Source: Suillus spraguei (Eukaryota > Basidiomycota > Agaricomycetes > Boletales > Suillaceae). Taken from it: a DNA stretch of 64,000 nucleotides. Both the position numbers and the translations under genes were made by a program. Location of the stretch: NCBI GenBank assembly GCA_016800925.1, contig JABCPU010000090.1:124001-188000 (forward strand), read 5' to 3'. The notes under the pieces are model-generated. The model made no database searches, had not been told where the DNA came from, and worked only from the letters and a program-made list of their open reading frames with translations. Shown here in pieces: positions 35,164 through 45,703 of the stretch. Each line of letters begins with the position of its first letter. Position 1 is the stretch's first letter.

Positions 35164-37085
35164 TCATGAGTCCTCTGAATCCCCAAGCGTCATCTCGTCG
35201 AATTCCTCCAATAATTCCTCTAGCTTCACTCTGGGGAAGTCAGGTTCCTCTTCTACATCCTGTTCATCTCCATTTGCCACGGTAGTGCTGCTTGTGTCCA
35301 TTTCATCAACGTCCATTCCGTATTGGCTTCCTTTCTTCCGTGCTCCATCAGTAGCATCACGCATTTTTGTATCCTTGGCCACGTAGAGATTGACCGTTCC
35401 ACGTAGCTCGGGATCTTCTTCGAGATCCCGCAAAAACAGTTCATAATCCTCTTCCACCTTCTTCTGATCTCGTCCACCCATACGTCCAACAACACCCCGC
35501 CCGGCTCCAGTTTCGCCCTCTTCCCCAGCCTCCTTTGCAATACTCCGCAGCTTCCAATTTCTCGTCTTATTTTTCTTTCTGCGGTTCGGGTACGTTTTCT
35601 TCACGAGTATGATATCCGGGATGCGAGATGAAGGAAGGGATGAGAAATCATCTGAGTTGAAGTTGGCGTTGCTGAGGTGATACCCCAGCGCAGTGTCGCC
35701 AGGCTGCAGGATAGCGCCTAGATGCGTCCGCGTGTGGAAGATCTGGGTTGACACACTAGAGCTCTCATGATCCATGATCACGTCTTGCTCGCTGTGCGAT
35801 CCATGTGATTTGAATGCACCCGACATTGCTACCTGCGCGTCGGCGGAGACCCATTTTCCACGGACGGTGCCTGAGGCTCGACGTCCAAGATTGTAAACTC
35901 AACCAGATCTGTCACAGTCGCCAGAGAGATGAAAGGCGCCCGCCAGTAGACCTGCGCTGATATCTCACAAGTTTGCAGTGTTACAGGGTCTAAGAGCTGG
36001 AAAGAGCTGCCGACCCGGGTACAAATGGTAAGTGGGCTTATGTTGCTCAGTTGTCGGGCCTGTTTCGGAGGAATGCAAACAAGGTCATCCTTACAATCGG
36101 AACAATCTCGACAGAGTAGGTAAATTTATAGTTCGCGGTGCCCGAGTGAGTGTCTTTTGAGAGCAACTGTTCGGAACCCTTCGATCTGCGTACAATGAGA
36201 ACCACAATACGAGCCGTCATGACGCAGCTTACCGCACTGGAACAACCCCCGCTAAGAATTCGACCATCTTGATCGCATGACTCCGTTGACTGTAGAAGAA
36301 GTCGAGGCCGTCTCTGACCTCTTTGACGGATATTGTATCCTTTTGCGTCCCGTGCTTCAGAATTAGCTGCTCCAGGTATAAAAATGTTCGTTTGTGGGAG
36401 ACTTTCTGCCGCACTTGTACAAGTGCTTTCCACGTATTTTTCGCCGCAAGCTTAGTGCAGTCAGGGCATTGTCCGTGCTGGACAAGATATTCGATCTCGA
36501 AGATTTGCTCCAGTATCGTCGACGTCAGAACCTGATGGATGTGAGCAGTATATGATATTCTCCAACAGACATGCATACCTCCTTCTGGATCGTCAATGAA
36601 ACTCGTAATCGCTTCGAGTGAGGCTCCGTCCATATGAAGTGAGCTTCTGTCAACCGGACTTTATTCAAGCCCTTGAGTCTCTTCAGACAGATCGCCAGCA
36701 ATTCTTGGGATTCTGGTCGAGCTAGAGTCCAAGTTTGAGGGGGCGATAGAAAACGCTCGCAATTTCTACAAAATGAGACAGAGGCTGATCATCGTGATCA
36801 GTGCTGTTCATCATGGTGCTCAAAAAGTTCGGGACAACACACACTGCTTTGGGATGCCCTCGGTTATATCTACGCTATATACATGTGAGCGCTCTCAGGT
36901 CATGATCTTGCGATATCCAATGATACTCACGTATTCCGAAGACATGCCACACATAAATTGGCGGAATTTGGGACAATCGGTGTTCCTGATGCATCGGGGT
37001 CAGCAAAGAGATATCTGAAGATGAAAGACTTGCCACAATCAGCACAGAGCACACGATGAACAGCTGGTCCTGGAACAAATTCCAT
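35164..37085 (-). CDS. NMD3: 60S ribosomal export protein NMD3, two apparent -1 frameshifts
   Basis: Nmd3 is the adaptor that carries pre-60S ribosomal subunits to the exportin Crm1; it is essential in yeast. Exons 37034-37085, 36931-36985, 36843-36874, 36579-36784, 36233-36531 and 35164-36185 restore the family along its whole length. Zinc-ribbon Cys pairs (CADCG, CVACL, FCRNCERF) and VDITEGIPKQ are visible, then WTEPHSKRL, DGLDFFYSQRSHAIKMVEFL, YSVEIVPI, and later RTHLGAILQPGD and RKKNKTRNWKL. In the last exon the frame changes twice with no room for an intron, near 36094-36097 and 35870-35875, each as if one base were missing; both sides read conserved protein. With two bases restored the length would be 555 residues. 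Intron 1 (36986-37033) starts with GC. A sequence error is likelier than gene loss. Confidence 0.88.
36986..37033 (-). other. GC-AG intron inside the NMD3 zinc ribbon
   Basis: TGTG is followed by GCAAGT, acceptor GCATCAG, with TGCTGAC as branch site. The intron is 48 bases and free of stops, so retention would insert 16 residues between the two Cys pairs. Family spacing (CADCG to CVAC) supports removal. Confidence 0.78.
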
Positions 37086-37521
37086 CTTCACGAGATGGTA
37101 TGTAGTAAAAGTAAGCAGATGATTACGGATCTGGATTTTTCAGTTTGCTATGTCATCAATGTGTCACACTTTCATCTCCTTATCGAGTACATAATCTCGC
37201 GTGAACACAAGCCTATCTGCTAGTTCAATTTCTTTGTCTGAGTCTCTATGCAGATTGTCTGCTCACAATCAGACTACTTCCTTCGCAGGCATTGCGATGT
37301 ATTGTACACACGAGAAACACATTATTTAATACTTGAATTAGTTTTTTTTTAAAAACATCATTGGTTTCAATTAAGCATTTATTACATAATCTATACGTAT
37401 CGCGTCGCGATTAATATTGAAGGTTTGAACCTTTCACTCCGAGTCCCTTACTACTAGTCGCGTGTTCATCTCTTCAACCCTCTGAGCCCTCAGTTTTTAG
37501 TGTTTATTTCTAGTCTATTTG
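37086..37521. other. Divergent promoter between NMD3 and the hybrid-binding-domain gene
   Basis: About 440 bases with an AT-rich centre (around 37330-37400, including a nine-base T run). No gene seen. Confidence 0.5.
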
Positions 37522-39017
37522 ATGGGGAAATCGTATGTGGTGGTCGTGGGTTGGAAGCCAGGTATATATCCGAATTGGTAGGTTGAAATCCCTACTCTCG
37601 CAAATTCAACGCGTCGACGCGCAATGATATGTTGGCGTACGCCAATTCCTTATGAATCTCTGAAGCTCATACGCTCTTCAGGATAGAATGTAAGGGACAA
37701 ATCAAAAATGTTCCACACGCTGTTCATCAAAGCTTTGATACGTACGAGGAAGCTTTTGCAGTATGGCAAGGAGCCTTGCAGAGGGGTGAAGTGGAGGCTG
37801 TCCGACCAAATGCAAGCGCTGCGCCAGCTTCCACTACTAGAGTCATGAATGAGATGGGTGGTAACATGTACCAGCCGGTGACTCCGAGCAGAATGGATCG
37901 CGCTGCCGGTGCTCGTACTGTGCAGTTGTGCCAGTCGCTATGGGATGATCTATCCCTACTGAATTCTCCACCCCAAATGTTGCCACCAGAACCGCCAACT
38001 GGGGTGACCCAGTACGCGGACCTACAAGGTGATCCATGGCTTCAGCCAGAAAGAGGATTGTCACCCCGAGTCATCATGGAGGATACATCCTACACATCTT
38101 CAAGTTCTTGCGTAAATGAAGCGTCACATTTACTGATGAGATCCCGCCCCACTCGTATCAAAAGGGTCGAAACTTCTCCCACCTTATCCGTGATGTCCAT
38201 AGAGGAAAAAATATACCCTCGAGATGTACGTCGACAGGCGACCGCTCCTGCGTCATTCGAGACGGGAGCGCGGTACCCTACTCTTGAAGAGATATGCAAA
38301 GGTCAGGACTTGGATCCTCGCGTCATGATTCCGCCTTCAAGAACATTTGATCCTGCAAAGGTCAAACCTCGTCCAGGGGCTATTTCCACTCGCAGAAAGA
38401 ATGGCCAGGTACATGCAGAATCGACGAGTCCTGGTTATTCTACAACACATCTTGCACGAAATCGTCTGCCAGCCATCGATTATCCAGAAGAAGACGGACA
38501 ATCTATTCCCTTTCTCCCACGACATCGAGTTGCTAACAAAGGGAAGAGTCGAGTACCTGCAGATGCTGCAACTGAAGCACCGCATGCATCTAGTTATGTT
38601 TCATCCAGCAATCGGCATTCGTGCTCACAGTCACACCATGTTCAAGAAGTCTACTCGCCTGATAGGCCTGAACAGCGCAGTGTTGTTGTCGTGCACTGTC
38701 CACCAGGGAAGGGCTGCTGCCATAGGCATTGTGACAGTGCGTCTGTCTGTGCCGGAGTAATGAATGGACGGGTTCAATCACGTTATGTCGACGCTGGTGT
38801 CTCTCCTATGACATCATGTGTGAGCTTGACTCGCACAAAATCCGGTGTACAGGATCCCGGAGCGCGGGTCTCTGATACTTCAAGTGGGCGGGGGTCCCGT
38901 TCTTTTTTAGGATTTTCCTCCTCTCCTCAAGTTTCACATAACAATTACGCTGTCGAATCAGACGTCCGTTCTCCATTTGCACGAGGGGCGAGACTCCCAT
39001 CAAGCCTGTCCGAGTAA
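37522..39017 (+). CDS. Protein with RNase H1-type hybrid-binding (Caulimo_VI-like) domain and disordered tail
   Basis: Two exons (37522-37577 and 37682-39017, intron of 104 nt) give 463 residues. The first ~50 residues form the small RNA/DNA-hybrid-binding module found at the N-terminus of eukaryotic RNase H1: YVVVVGWKPGIYPNW, then IECKGQIKNVPHAVHQSF and TYEEAFAVWQ. No RNase H catalytic domain follows; the remaining ~400 residues are Ser/Pro/Arg-rich and probably disordered. The final codons overlap a consensus donor (GA/GTAAGT at 39014), and splicing to an acceptor ending at 39158 would replace the stop and add 27 residues to 39240. Such single-domain proteins are known in mushrooms but have no set role. 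Confidence 0.75.
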
Positions 39018-39608
39018 GTGGCCGCTCTGTGGCATTACATTTTCGTCGCGGCGCGACCGTGTGCCCGTAGCCATCATGCTGGATTATTTTTTCTTATCAC
39101 CCATTTTGGGAACTGTTGTGAATGTTCGATGCCCGTTACTCATCAATTCTTCGTCTAGGCTGTCGATATTCGGGCGACCATCCCCTGTAATGCAGAGATC
39201 GCCTGCGAGGGGTAGGCACCGCAGCGTGGTGATCAATTGAACATGGTATGGGATAAGTTCAAGCTTTGTCCATCGGAAGGTGGTTGTTGTCGATGTAGAT
39301 TGTTGTTTATATTGGTCTTGCGCTGTTCGAGACTTGAAGGATCTTGATTCTGATATTGGCTTGACTGGCATAGTAGTAGGCTTCTTAGTGGCACCAGCCT
39401 TTAATGACACATTTCATGTACTCGGTCAATCGCGATCGACATTTACAAAGTATGCAACACGTATGTATAGTGCTTGCATTTTTATACCTGAATAAGTGTG
39501 AATGAAAATCGATTCGACTACAACTGGAAAATTGGAAATGACCGTTCCACGGCTCACGGAGGGATGCGGAATTCTCCGAAATCCTTTTCTGTTCGGAACT
39601 CCTATATT
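39018..39608. other. Intergenic; possible alternative last exon at 39159-39240
   Basis: Holds the possible extra exon of the preceding gene. A stretch near 39465-39513 is similar to 45651-45696, just upstream of DUO1 (shared TAGTGCTTGC and GAATGAAAATCGAT). Confidence 0.45.
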
Positions 39609-39692
39609 CCAGACCACCGTGCTCTACTTCCAAGGCTTCCACTTCTGAGAACCTTTCTAGTAAGGTAAGTGCTTCCATTGACCTCCGAACAC
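39609..39692 (+). repeat. Left arm of an ~84-bp inverted repeat
   Basis: Begins CCAGACCACCGTGCTCTACT and ends CCTCCGAACAC. Its reverse complement recurs at 41868-41952 with about ten differences. The arms enclose the tRNA-like array. Confidence 0.75.
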
Positions 39693-40278
39693 GACCATTC
39701 TAATGTGTCATGTAGATTTATTCCCGCTACCATGGGTTATGTCGTGTTTTACCACTGAGGCCTCATTCAAATCGGTTGTCTTCCTGCGTCTGTTGCTTTT
39801 GACCTTGGATCGTCTTCTTCTCTCGTCTTCTTCGATTGCTCGTTCGCTCTGCCATTTGGGCCGAAGTTCGCGTTTCGCTGAAATCCCCATGGCTTCAGTG
39901 ATTCATTGCCGTACTCACTACCGATGTCGAGTTTGAGGTCACGTGTGGTCTCCTGTTTGGGATGAACTGGATTGCTGCGTGGCCATCGTTTTGCGGGAAG
40001 ATAAGACTCCCGTCTCCAATCCTCCATGTCCGGCCTTCAAGGTGGTGACAGTGTCTCATTGTCCTCGTTTTTTAATATCTGCTGATTTTCTTCTGTGTCT
40101 CCAGAAACTTCATATATACTTTGCGGTAATGTCAGTCATATTGAACCTGCTGCTGATAATGGCGAATTAGAATTATCTCAGTCCTCGTCCCTCGTCGGGG
40201 CAGTTTTATTGTCTCGTAAGTTTTCAACTTAGGAAGTCTCGTGAGTCATCAAGTGGAAGAGTTAGCTGTTAAAGACCT
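39693..40278. other. Interior of the inverted-repeat element, no gene seen
   Basis: Short frames on both strands, none convincing. Confidence 0.4.
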
Positions 40279-41245
40279 TAGCCTGGCCAGTGTGGTTATC
40301 ACAACAGAATCAAAATCTGTTTCTCTTGGACTACGCAGGTTCGAAGCCTGCTGAACTACAATTTTGCTTCTATCGGAACATTCATTCGTGGCTGGATTCT
40401 TTAGAAGTTTATTGTAACTGGTCTCAGCCAGGTGCTTACCGCAACAGAATCAAAGTCTGTTTCTCTTAGACTGTGCAGGTTTGAAACCTGCCGACGACAA
40501 GGCTTTTTCTATCGGAACACACCTTGACATTCACTCATGGATGGTTTCTTTAGAAGTTCATCGTAACTCGTCTTAACCAGGTGGATGCCACAATAGATTT
40601 AAGATCTGGACTGTGCAGGTTCCAAACCTGCCGATGACAAGGTTTTTTCTATCGGAACATACCTTGACATTCACTCATGGACGGTGTCTTTGGAAGTTCA
40701 TCGTCACTGGTCTTAGCCAGATGGTTGCTACTACAACAGAATAAAAATCTGTTTCTCTTGGACTGTGCAGGATCGAAACCTGCTGATGCCGAGGTTTCTT
40801 TCTACCGGAACGTACATTTATATTCACTCATCGATAGTATCCTTAGAAGTTCACCGCAACGGCCAGGTTGTTGGTACAACAGAATCAAATCTGTTTCTCT
40901 TGGACCGTGCAGGTTTCAAACCTGCCGACGACGAGGTTTTTTTCTATCGGAAACATGCCTTGATATTTACTCATGGGTGGTTTCTTTACAAGTTCATCGT
41001 AACTGGGTTTGGCCATGTGGTTGCTACAACAGAATCAAAATCTGTTTCTCTTGGACTGTGCAAGTTTAAAACCTGCCGATGCCGAGGTTTTTTTCTATCG
41101 GAAACATGCCTTGATATTTACTCATGGGTGGTTTCTTTCCAGGTTCATCGTGACTGGGTTTGGCCATGTGGTTGCTACAACAGAATCAAAATCTGTCTAT
41201 CTTGGACCGTGTAGGTTCGAAACCTGCCGAGAATAACATTTTTTT
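40279..41245 (+). repeat. Tandem array of seven tRNA-Leu(CAA)-like units with T runs
   Basis: Seven units lie at about 40280-40351, 40425-40492, 40572-40632, 40713-40783, 40861-40925, 41010-41075 and 41161-41227, spaced 130-155 bases. A typical unit has TTAGCCAGGTGG (like a pol III A box), a perfect 5+7+5 hairpin ACAGA-ATCAAAA-TCTGT with T then CAA where U33 and the anticodon would sit, a TTTCTCTTGGACTGT segment like the long variable arm of type II tRNAs, and a T-arm GCAGG-TTCGAAA-CCTGC that contains a B box. Most units are followed 10-15 bases later by a T5-T7 run, a pol III terminator. The D arm is shortened and the 3' acceptor side does not pair with the 5' side, so these are not normal tRNAs. 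Best reading: tRNA-derived, SINE-like pol III units amplified in tandem. Reading frames across the array are by-products. Confidence 0.75.
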
Positions 41246-41867
41246 CCAAGCAGACACCTTGTCAGCCGTGGATAGTTTCCTTTAAGGTTCATCTTAACTG
41301 GCTGTGAAAATTGTTGTTGCAACATTAGTATTTACTCCATGGCGAGTCGTACCTTCGGACACGCGTTCGAAACACTAATTATATATTGGGTGTCGTGAGT
41401 TGTGAGGCTGCCGCTAGTTCCTCTTCGGGCTTAGTCAATTCCATATTTGATGTATTGGTGTCTGTAGACGTGTCTGCTATATCAGGCGCTGATCTGTGAA
41501 CCACTGCACAGAGTATCTGCAGTGATTTTAGAATGCGCTCGCGATCAAGAAGAACTTTGCAGGCAGAGAGACCTATTATTATTTTGAACAATCTTTGCTG
41601 TCGGGGCACATATGAAGGTATGTCCAAATCATTGGAATCACTTTTCACTGTGACCAAGGTGGAACATCTGCCTGAGTCAAACTTTGTAGATCTGGAAGCC
41701 ATCATTGCGTCTTGGCATGGTTTATGCTTTGCAGGTACAAAATAATACTATGTTCTTCATCGTCTGTTTTCACAAGATATATTTCTTGCAGCTGAAGCTC
41801 CTAGCCTGCACAGGCATTAAATAACTGAAGGTCAATGAATTTTAAACCCCCCGAACAGTCGCACAAG
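41246..41867. other. Partial repeat unit and unassigned sequence
   Basis: The first ~60 bases keep the array flank (TTCATCTTAACTGG). A minus-strand frame of 108 codons at 41379-41705 has no recognisable domain and I do not call it a gene. Confidence 0.4.
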
Positions 41868-41952
41868 GTGTTCGGAGGCCAATGGAAACTATTTACCTTA
41901 CTGACAAGGTTCTGAGAAGTAGAAGCCTTGGAAGTAGAGCACGGTGGTCTGG
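41868..41952 (-). repeat. Right arm of the ~84-bp inverted repeat
   Basis: Reverse complement of 39609-39692. With the left arm it bounds about 2.34 kb. Confidence 0.75.
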
Positions 41953-42327
41953 CTTTTAATAATATTTGGTCGTTGCTGTACCCGTTCGTCGCTAATGAAT
42001 CGAAAAGGCATGTCCTCATTATTGTTTGGAGCACCGTTCAATTGTTTATGCATGCACAAGTCAATGGGCATCTGTACTTGAAGATGCAAATGGGGGAAGT
42101 TATGCTACCAGCTCATATTGAACTACTTTAACGTGAACTTCTTGTGATGTAGACGACATGGCCAAGGTTTCTTGAGGAGCAGCGCAAATCAGAACTACCT
42201 GTGACACCATGAGCGGCCGTTTGTCGGACCATGCGGACGGTGCAGACAGATGGGACAGACCGGACGAACGAAATAGGCCTGACGGATAGAACAGAAAAAT
42301 ACTAAAAGAGCACTAGTTAAACGCGAG

Positions 42328-43420
42328 TTATGGATACAGAGCAGTGTGTACGTCGACTACACAGCTAACGTGATACCACCTGTACGAGAGAAAAAGCGAA
42401 GTTTGACTAAAGACACCAATTAATGGAACTTAAAGCACAGCGTAACTGAAGTATTCGAATCCAAGAGATGCGAGTTGTCCATGTCCAAGTCTTGCCTAAA
42501 TCCACTATTAACTCCATGACAGTCTACCCACATCAAATCGTGCACCTCTTCCCTTCCGACCTTTCATTCTCGTTTGACAATTCATCACATTGATTAAAAA
42601 CCCTTGAAGCAGCTTATGTGGCTGCAACAATCGGGAACTCTTCACTGAAGTTCCCAGAGTCGCCGAATACTGAATTAACCGTTAACTTTCTGAGCTGGGT
42701 TAAGATAGCGTGACACAGGACACTCACATACGATCATGTACTCGCCAGGGACGGTGTCGTCAGGACCGTAACTTTAGTTTGACCACTAGAAAGCTCAAAT
42801 CCAGACGCGATTGGATTCGTTCCCATCCTATCTTCCTGGCGAAGGTATATTTCGCCAATAGGGTTGCTCACTCGAGCAGGTTTCGAGGACGTATCCCAGG
42901 TGACAAGGAATGTCCCTCCGACAGTCCATTTGGAGGCAGAAGTAGGGGAGGTGATTTGGGGTACCCAGATATCACGCTGCATCACAGCAGAAACTGGCGC
43001 ACATAATGCGCACGAGAGAAGCGTAAGAAGCATGAAACATGAAGTGACAAAAGCACGGGGTGAAGCGTTGATAAACATGATTAATCGTGAAGATTTCGTT
43101 AAACTGGAGGAAAGTGACTGAGAGGATAGGTTGGTGGACTTTACTTATATACTGCCAGGCTCCAGCACAGCTAACCGCATGAGTACCATAATGAGTGTTA
43201 GCTTTTGTCGGCGTTCCGTCATTTAGTTACTCGGTGAAAACGCCGCCGGATCTCCAATATTGAGGCTGGCAATAATCTGTAATTTTATGTATGAGCTGGA
43301 TCATGATGCGCAATAGATGATGATGCAAAACTTGCGAGACTCGGGTTTGTGACAGCCGCATTTTATGATAATCGGATCACGGCTCCCGGACTAGTTGATC
43401 AATGAACTGCTTACTTTCGC
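42328..43420. repeat. Segmental duplication, copy A
   Basis: Matches 45704-47125 from GGATACAGAGCAG to CTGCTTACTTTC, including the Kre9-like gene, its promoter (CTTATATACTGCCAG) and further upstream sequence. Copy B has about 330 extra bases near 46600-46960. Confidence 0.8.
42614..43078 (-). pseudogene. Short Kre9-like secreted protein, copy A, frameshifted
   Basis: Exons 42728-43078 and 42614-42669 (58-nt intron). It encodes a signal peptide (MFINASPRA...SCALCAPVSA), then the Kre9/Ser-Thr-rich GPI-anchored-family domain: DIWVPQITSPTSASKWTVG, FLVTWDTS, NPIGEIYLRQ, and after splicing VLFGDSGNFSEEF. Compared with copy B one C is missing on the coding strand near 42763-42764, so the open frame ends early. 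Past that point the shifted frame is still fully conserved, so this is a recent lesion or a sequence error. Related proteins act at the cell wall in beta-glucan assembly; this one is only a single domain with no Ser/Thr stalk or GPI signal. Confidence 0.75.
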
Positions 43421-44270
43421 AGATTGGTTCAACATAATTCCCATAGATTTCCACGCTTTCCCCCGAACCCAATTTCTGCAGCTGCGCTACCCATGATCAT
43501 AAGTTATCTTCATGAGTGCGACTTTCCCTCCAACGGAATCGGATCCGAGGAGCTTTTCACTGATTGTGTTGCCACTACCCGCCATCGATGGGTCACCATG
43601 GCAGATCTTTGGCTGTCAATTTCACAGTACCGTGCATATCTGAAAATACGCGACGTATGACGGTCTGCGTTCAATGTTGAGCGTTTTTTTTTCAAAAAGT
43701 TATATACTCACCAGCAGCCCAGGATCACCTTTCGCTTCCAGCTCCTTTCATAACGATAGATAAGATCTGATTTTGTTCCCTTCACCCCTTTTGTTACAAT
43801 ATTTGAATGCGCGAAGTGTCCCAGACTGGCTCCTTGTCCAGACGCCCACGATCGTGGTATGCATTTCTCTATACAATTTCTACACGTGTATGTTTACGGG
43901 TAATCTTGGTACATTGTCGAGAAATCTTTCAATTTCTTCGCATTTCCCTGGAGTAGTAATCTCTATCGTTGTGCTGTATATACGTCATTGGTGCTCGAAG
44001 GTATTGGAACGTTACTAACTTATCTACCGTGACCGTTATGATCCTACTCTTCAATATGAGTTAGCGTTTGCTCTGCTAGGATACGCGATTCCGGGCGGTA
44101 AGGTGGCTGTGACTACACGTAAGTGAGGATGTCTCGCGTAGTATCACCATGACAAGTTTATGGCACAGCATATGCTTCCTGCCGGTTGTAATCCGAGTTG
44201 TCCAGTAGTCGCCAGTTTTCTTGAAGACCCCACTCATGCACAACGCGCAGGAAGTATGGCTCAACCTCTC
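43421..44270. other. Intergenic 850 bases, no gene seen
   Basis: A 78-codon plus frame at 43424-43660 has no domain character. Nothing else supported. Confidence 0.45.
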
Positions 44271-45550
44271 CTAGCCTCTAGGTATCCCTCGTGGCAAGGT
44301 TGTTCCTCGACCTACAGATGATCCAGGTCTTGTTCCACTGCCTGAACTTCCGACATTTCCAGTGGCGCTAGTTGATCGACTTCGAGGGATCCCCGATCCG
44401 GCACTCATGGAGGCTAGTGTTTTATATGCAAAAATTAGAATACGGACGTGACCCAGTTGTCGTATTGTCATACCTGCACGAGGAATGCCTTTGGTACCTC
44501 TTGCAGCTGCCGATTTTGCTGTTGCTCTTGTCCCGCGAACGCCTCGGACTCCACTTGACACGCCGGTGCCTCTACCACGGGGAGCTTTTGCGGCTGCAAC
44601 TTCACGTCGTGCACGTTCTTCTGCTTCGTGGCGAGCAGCTTCCTCCGCAGCCGCGCACGCACGCGCTTCTGCTTCCCTCCGTTCCGCCTCTTCCCGCTCA
44701 AGGCGTTCCTTTTCTAGTCGAGCCTGTTTGAGAGCCTCCTGTCGTTCTTGCTGAAGTAACTCCTCGTCCTTGCATTAAACGTTATCAGCCACGAAGAGAT
44801 CCGAGAATCAGATAACTGAGAGAAAACCGCATCGCAAGCTGAACTATGGCATAGGAGATACAAGGAAATGAAATGGCCAAACGGAATACAGCTTACAGCC
44901 TCTGCGCCTTGCCATTGTTCATCGAAAATCAGCTTAGCCACATCTTCTGACTTTGCAAGCATGTTGACATATTTATCTAAAAGTGCATCTGTCTGCGCGA
45001 GTTGAGTTGCCACTTGCTGCACGAGCGAATCAACAAACACAAGACATGGTAATCATTAAGTGATTTCATGCTCAGCAGTAGTACACACCTCAGTTGCAGT
45101 CTGAGTGGACCGCAACGCGTCATTGAATAATGCAAAAGACGCGTTCAGCTTCTTAAGAACGTAGAGATCGCTCTGAAGCTTGTCTTCCCGTGCCTTTGCA
45201 GCAGCAAGCCTTCCTATCACAGTTGTATTGACATCGTTTTCAGAGTCCTCATCGTTTCCTTCTTCATATTCATCGTCCTCTAATATCCTGCTTTGATCAG
45301 GCGAGAATGTCTGTGATTGTGATGCTGTAGCAGTTGGTGCTAGTAGACTGAAACGTGGCCTATCGTGAAAATGAAAATTTTCCGTGTCCTTATCTGAAAG
45401 TGAGAGCTCTGAGAGGGAAAGATCGGCACCGCCAGGGCCCGTATGAGAAAGTGAGTCGAATGGTTCGGGTGATGGCAGGGACCCGGCCAACAGTTGTGAA
45501 TCGCTAGCGTCCGGAAGCAAGGACGATGGGGTGGAAGGTAACCAAGACAT
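44271..45550 (-). CDS. DUO1: DASH complex subunit DUO1
   Basis: Duo1 is part of the ten-protein DASH/Dam1 ring that couples kinetochores to spindle microtubules. Four exons (45089-45550, 44897-45016, 44474-44768, 44271-44413) give 339 residues. The family core spans the first intron: LNASFALFNDALRSTQTATE joined to QVATQLAQTDALLDKYVNML, then AKSEDVAKLIFDEQWQGAEAD. Before it lies a Ser/Asp-rich leader. After it is a long charged coiled coil (ERQEALKQARLEKERLEREE and onward) and a Gly/Arg/Ser-rich basic tail suited to microtubule contact. Introns of 72 and 128 nt are longer than the local norm. The gene sits between the two duplicated Kre9-like genes. Confidence 0.9.
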
Positions 45551-45703
45551 CTTGTGGCAGTTAACAACAGTTCAGTCGACCGTGACAAATCAGTGATGGA
45601 AGCGATCGACGACCCACGACGCACCGCGATCGACTTTATCAACACAGGTGTAGTGCTTGCACTTCTGTACTTTAATGACTCTGAATGAAAATCGATAGAT
45701 GGT

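Noticed and set aside
37416..37432. A B-box-like word (GGTTTGAACC) as a lone tRNA gene
   Set aside because: No A box or cloverleaf partner at the right distance upstream.
40677..41236. Reading frames of 75-149 codons with repeated protein words (CYNRIK, SWTV) across the tRNA-like array
   Set aside because: They occur in all three frames of a structured repeat, the period is not constant or a multiple of three, and the hairpin and box positions explain the conservation better.
40279..41245. Calling the seven units functional tRNA-Leu genes
   Set aside because: Shortened D arm, lack of acceptor-stem pairing and divergence between units argue against charging by the synthetase.
41379..41705. 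A 108-codon minus-strand frame in the inverted-repeat element
   Set aside because: No domain, no paralogue seen in the window and no promoter signal; it could be chance.
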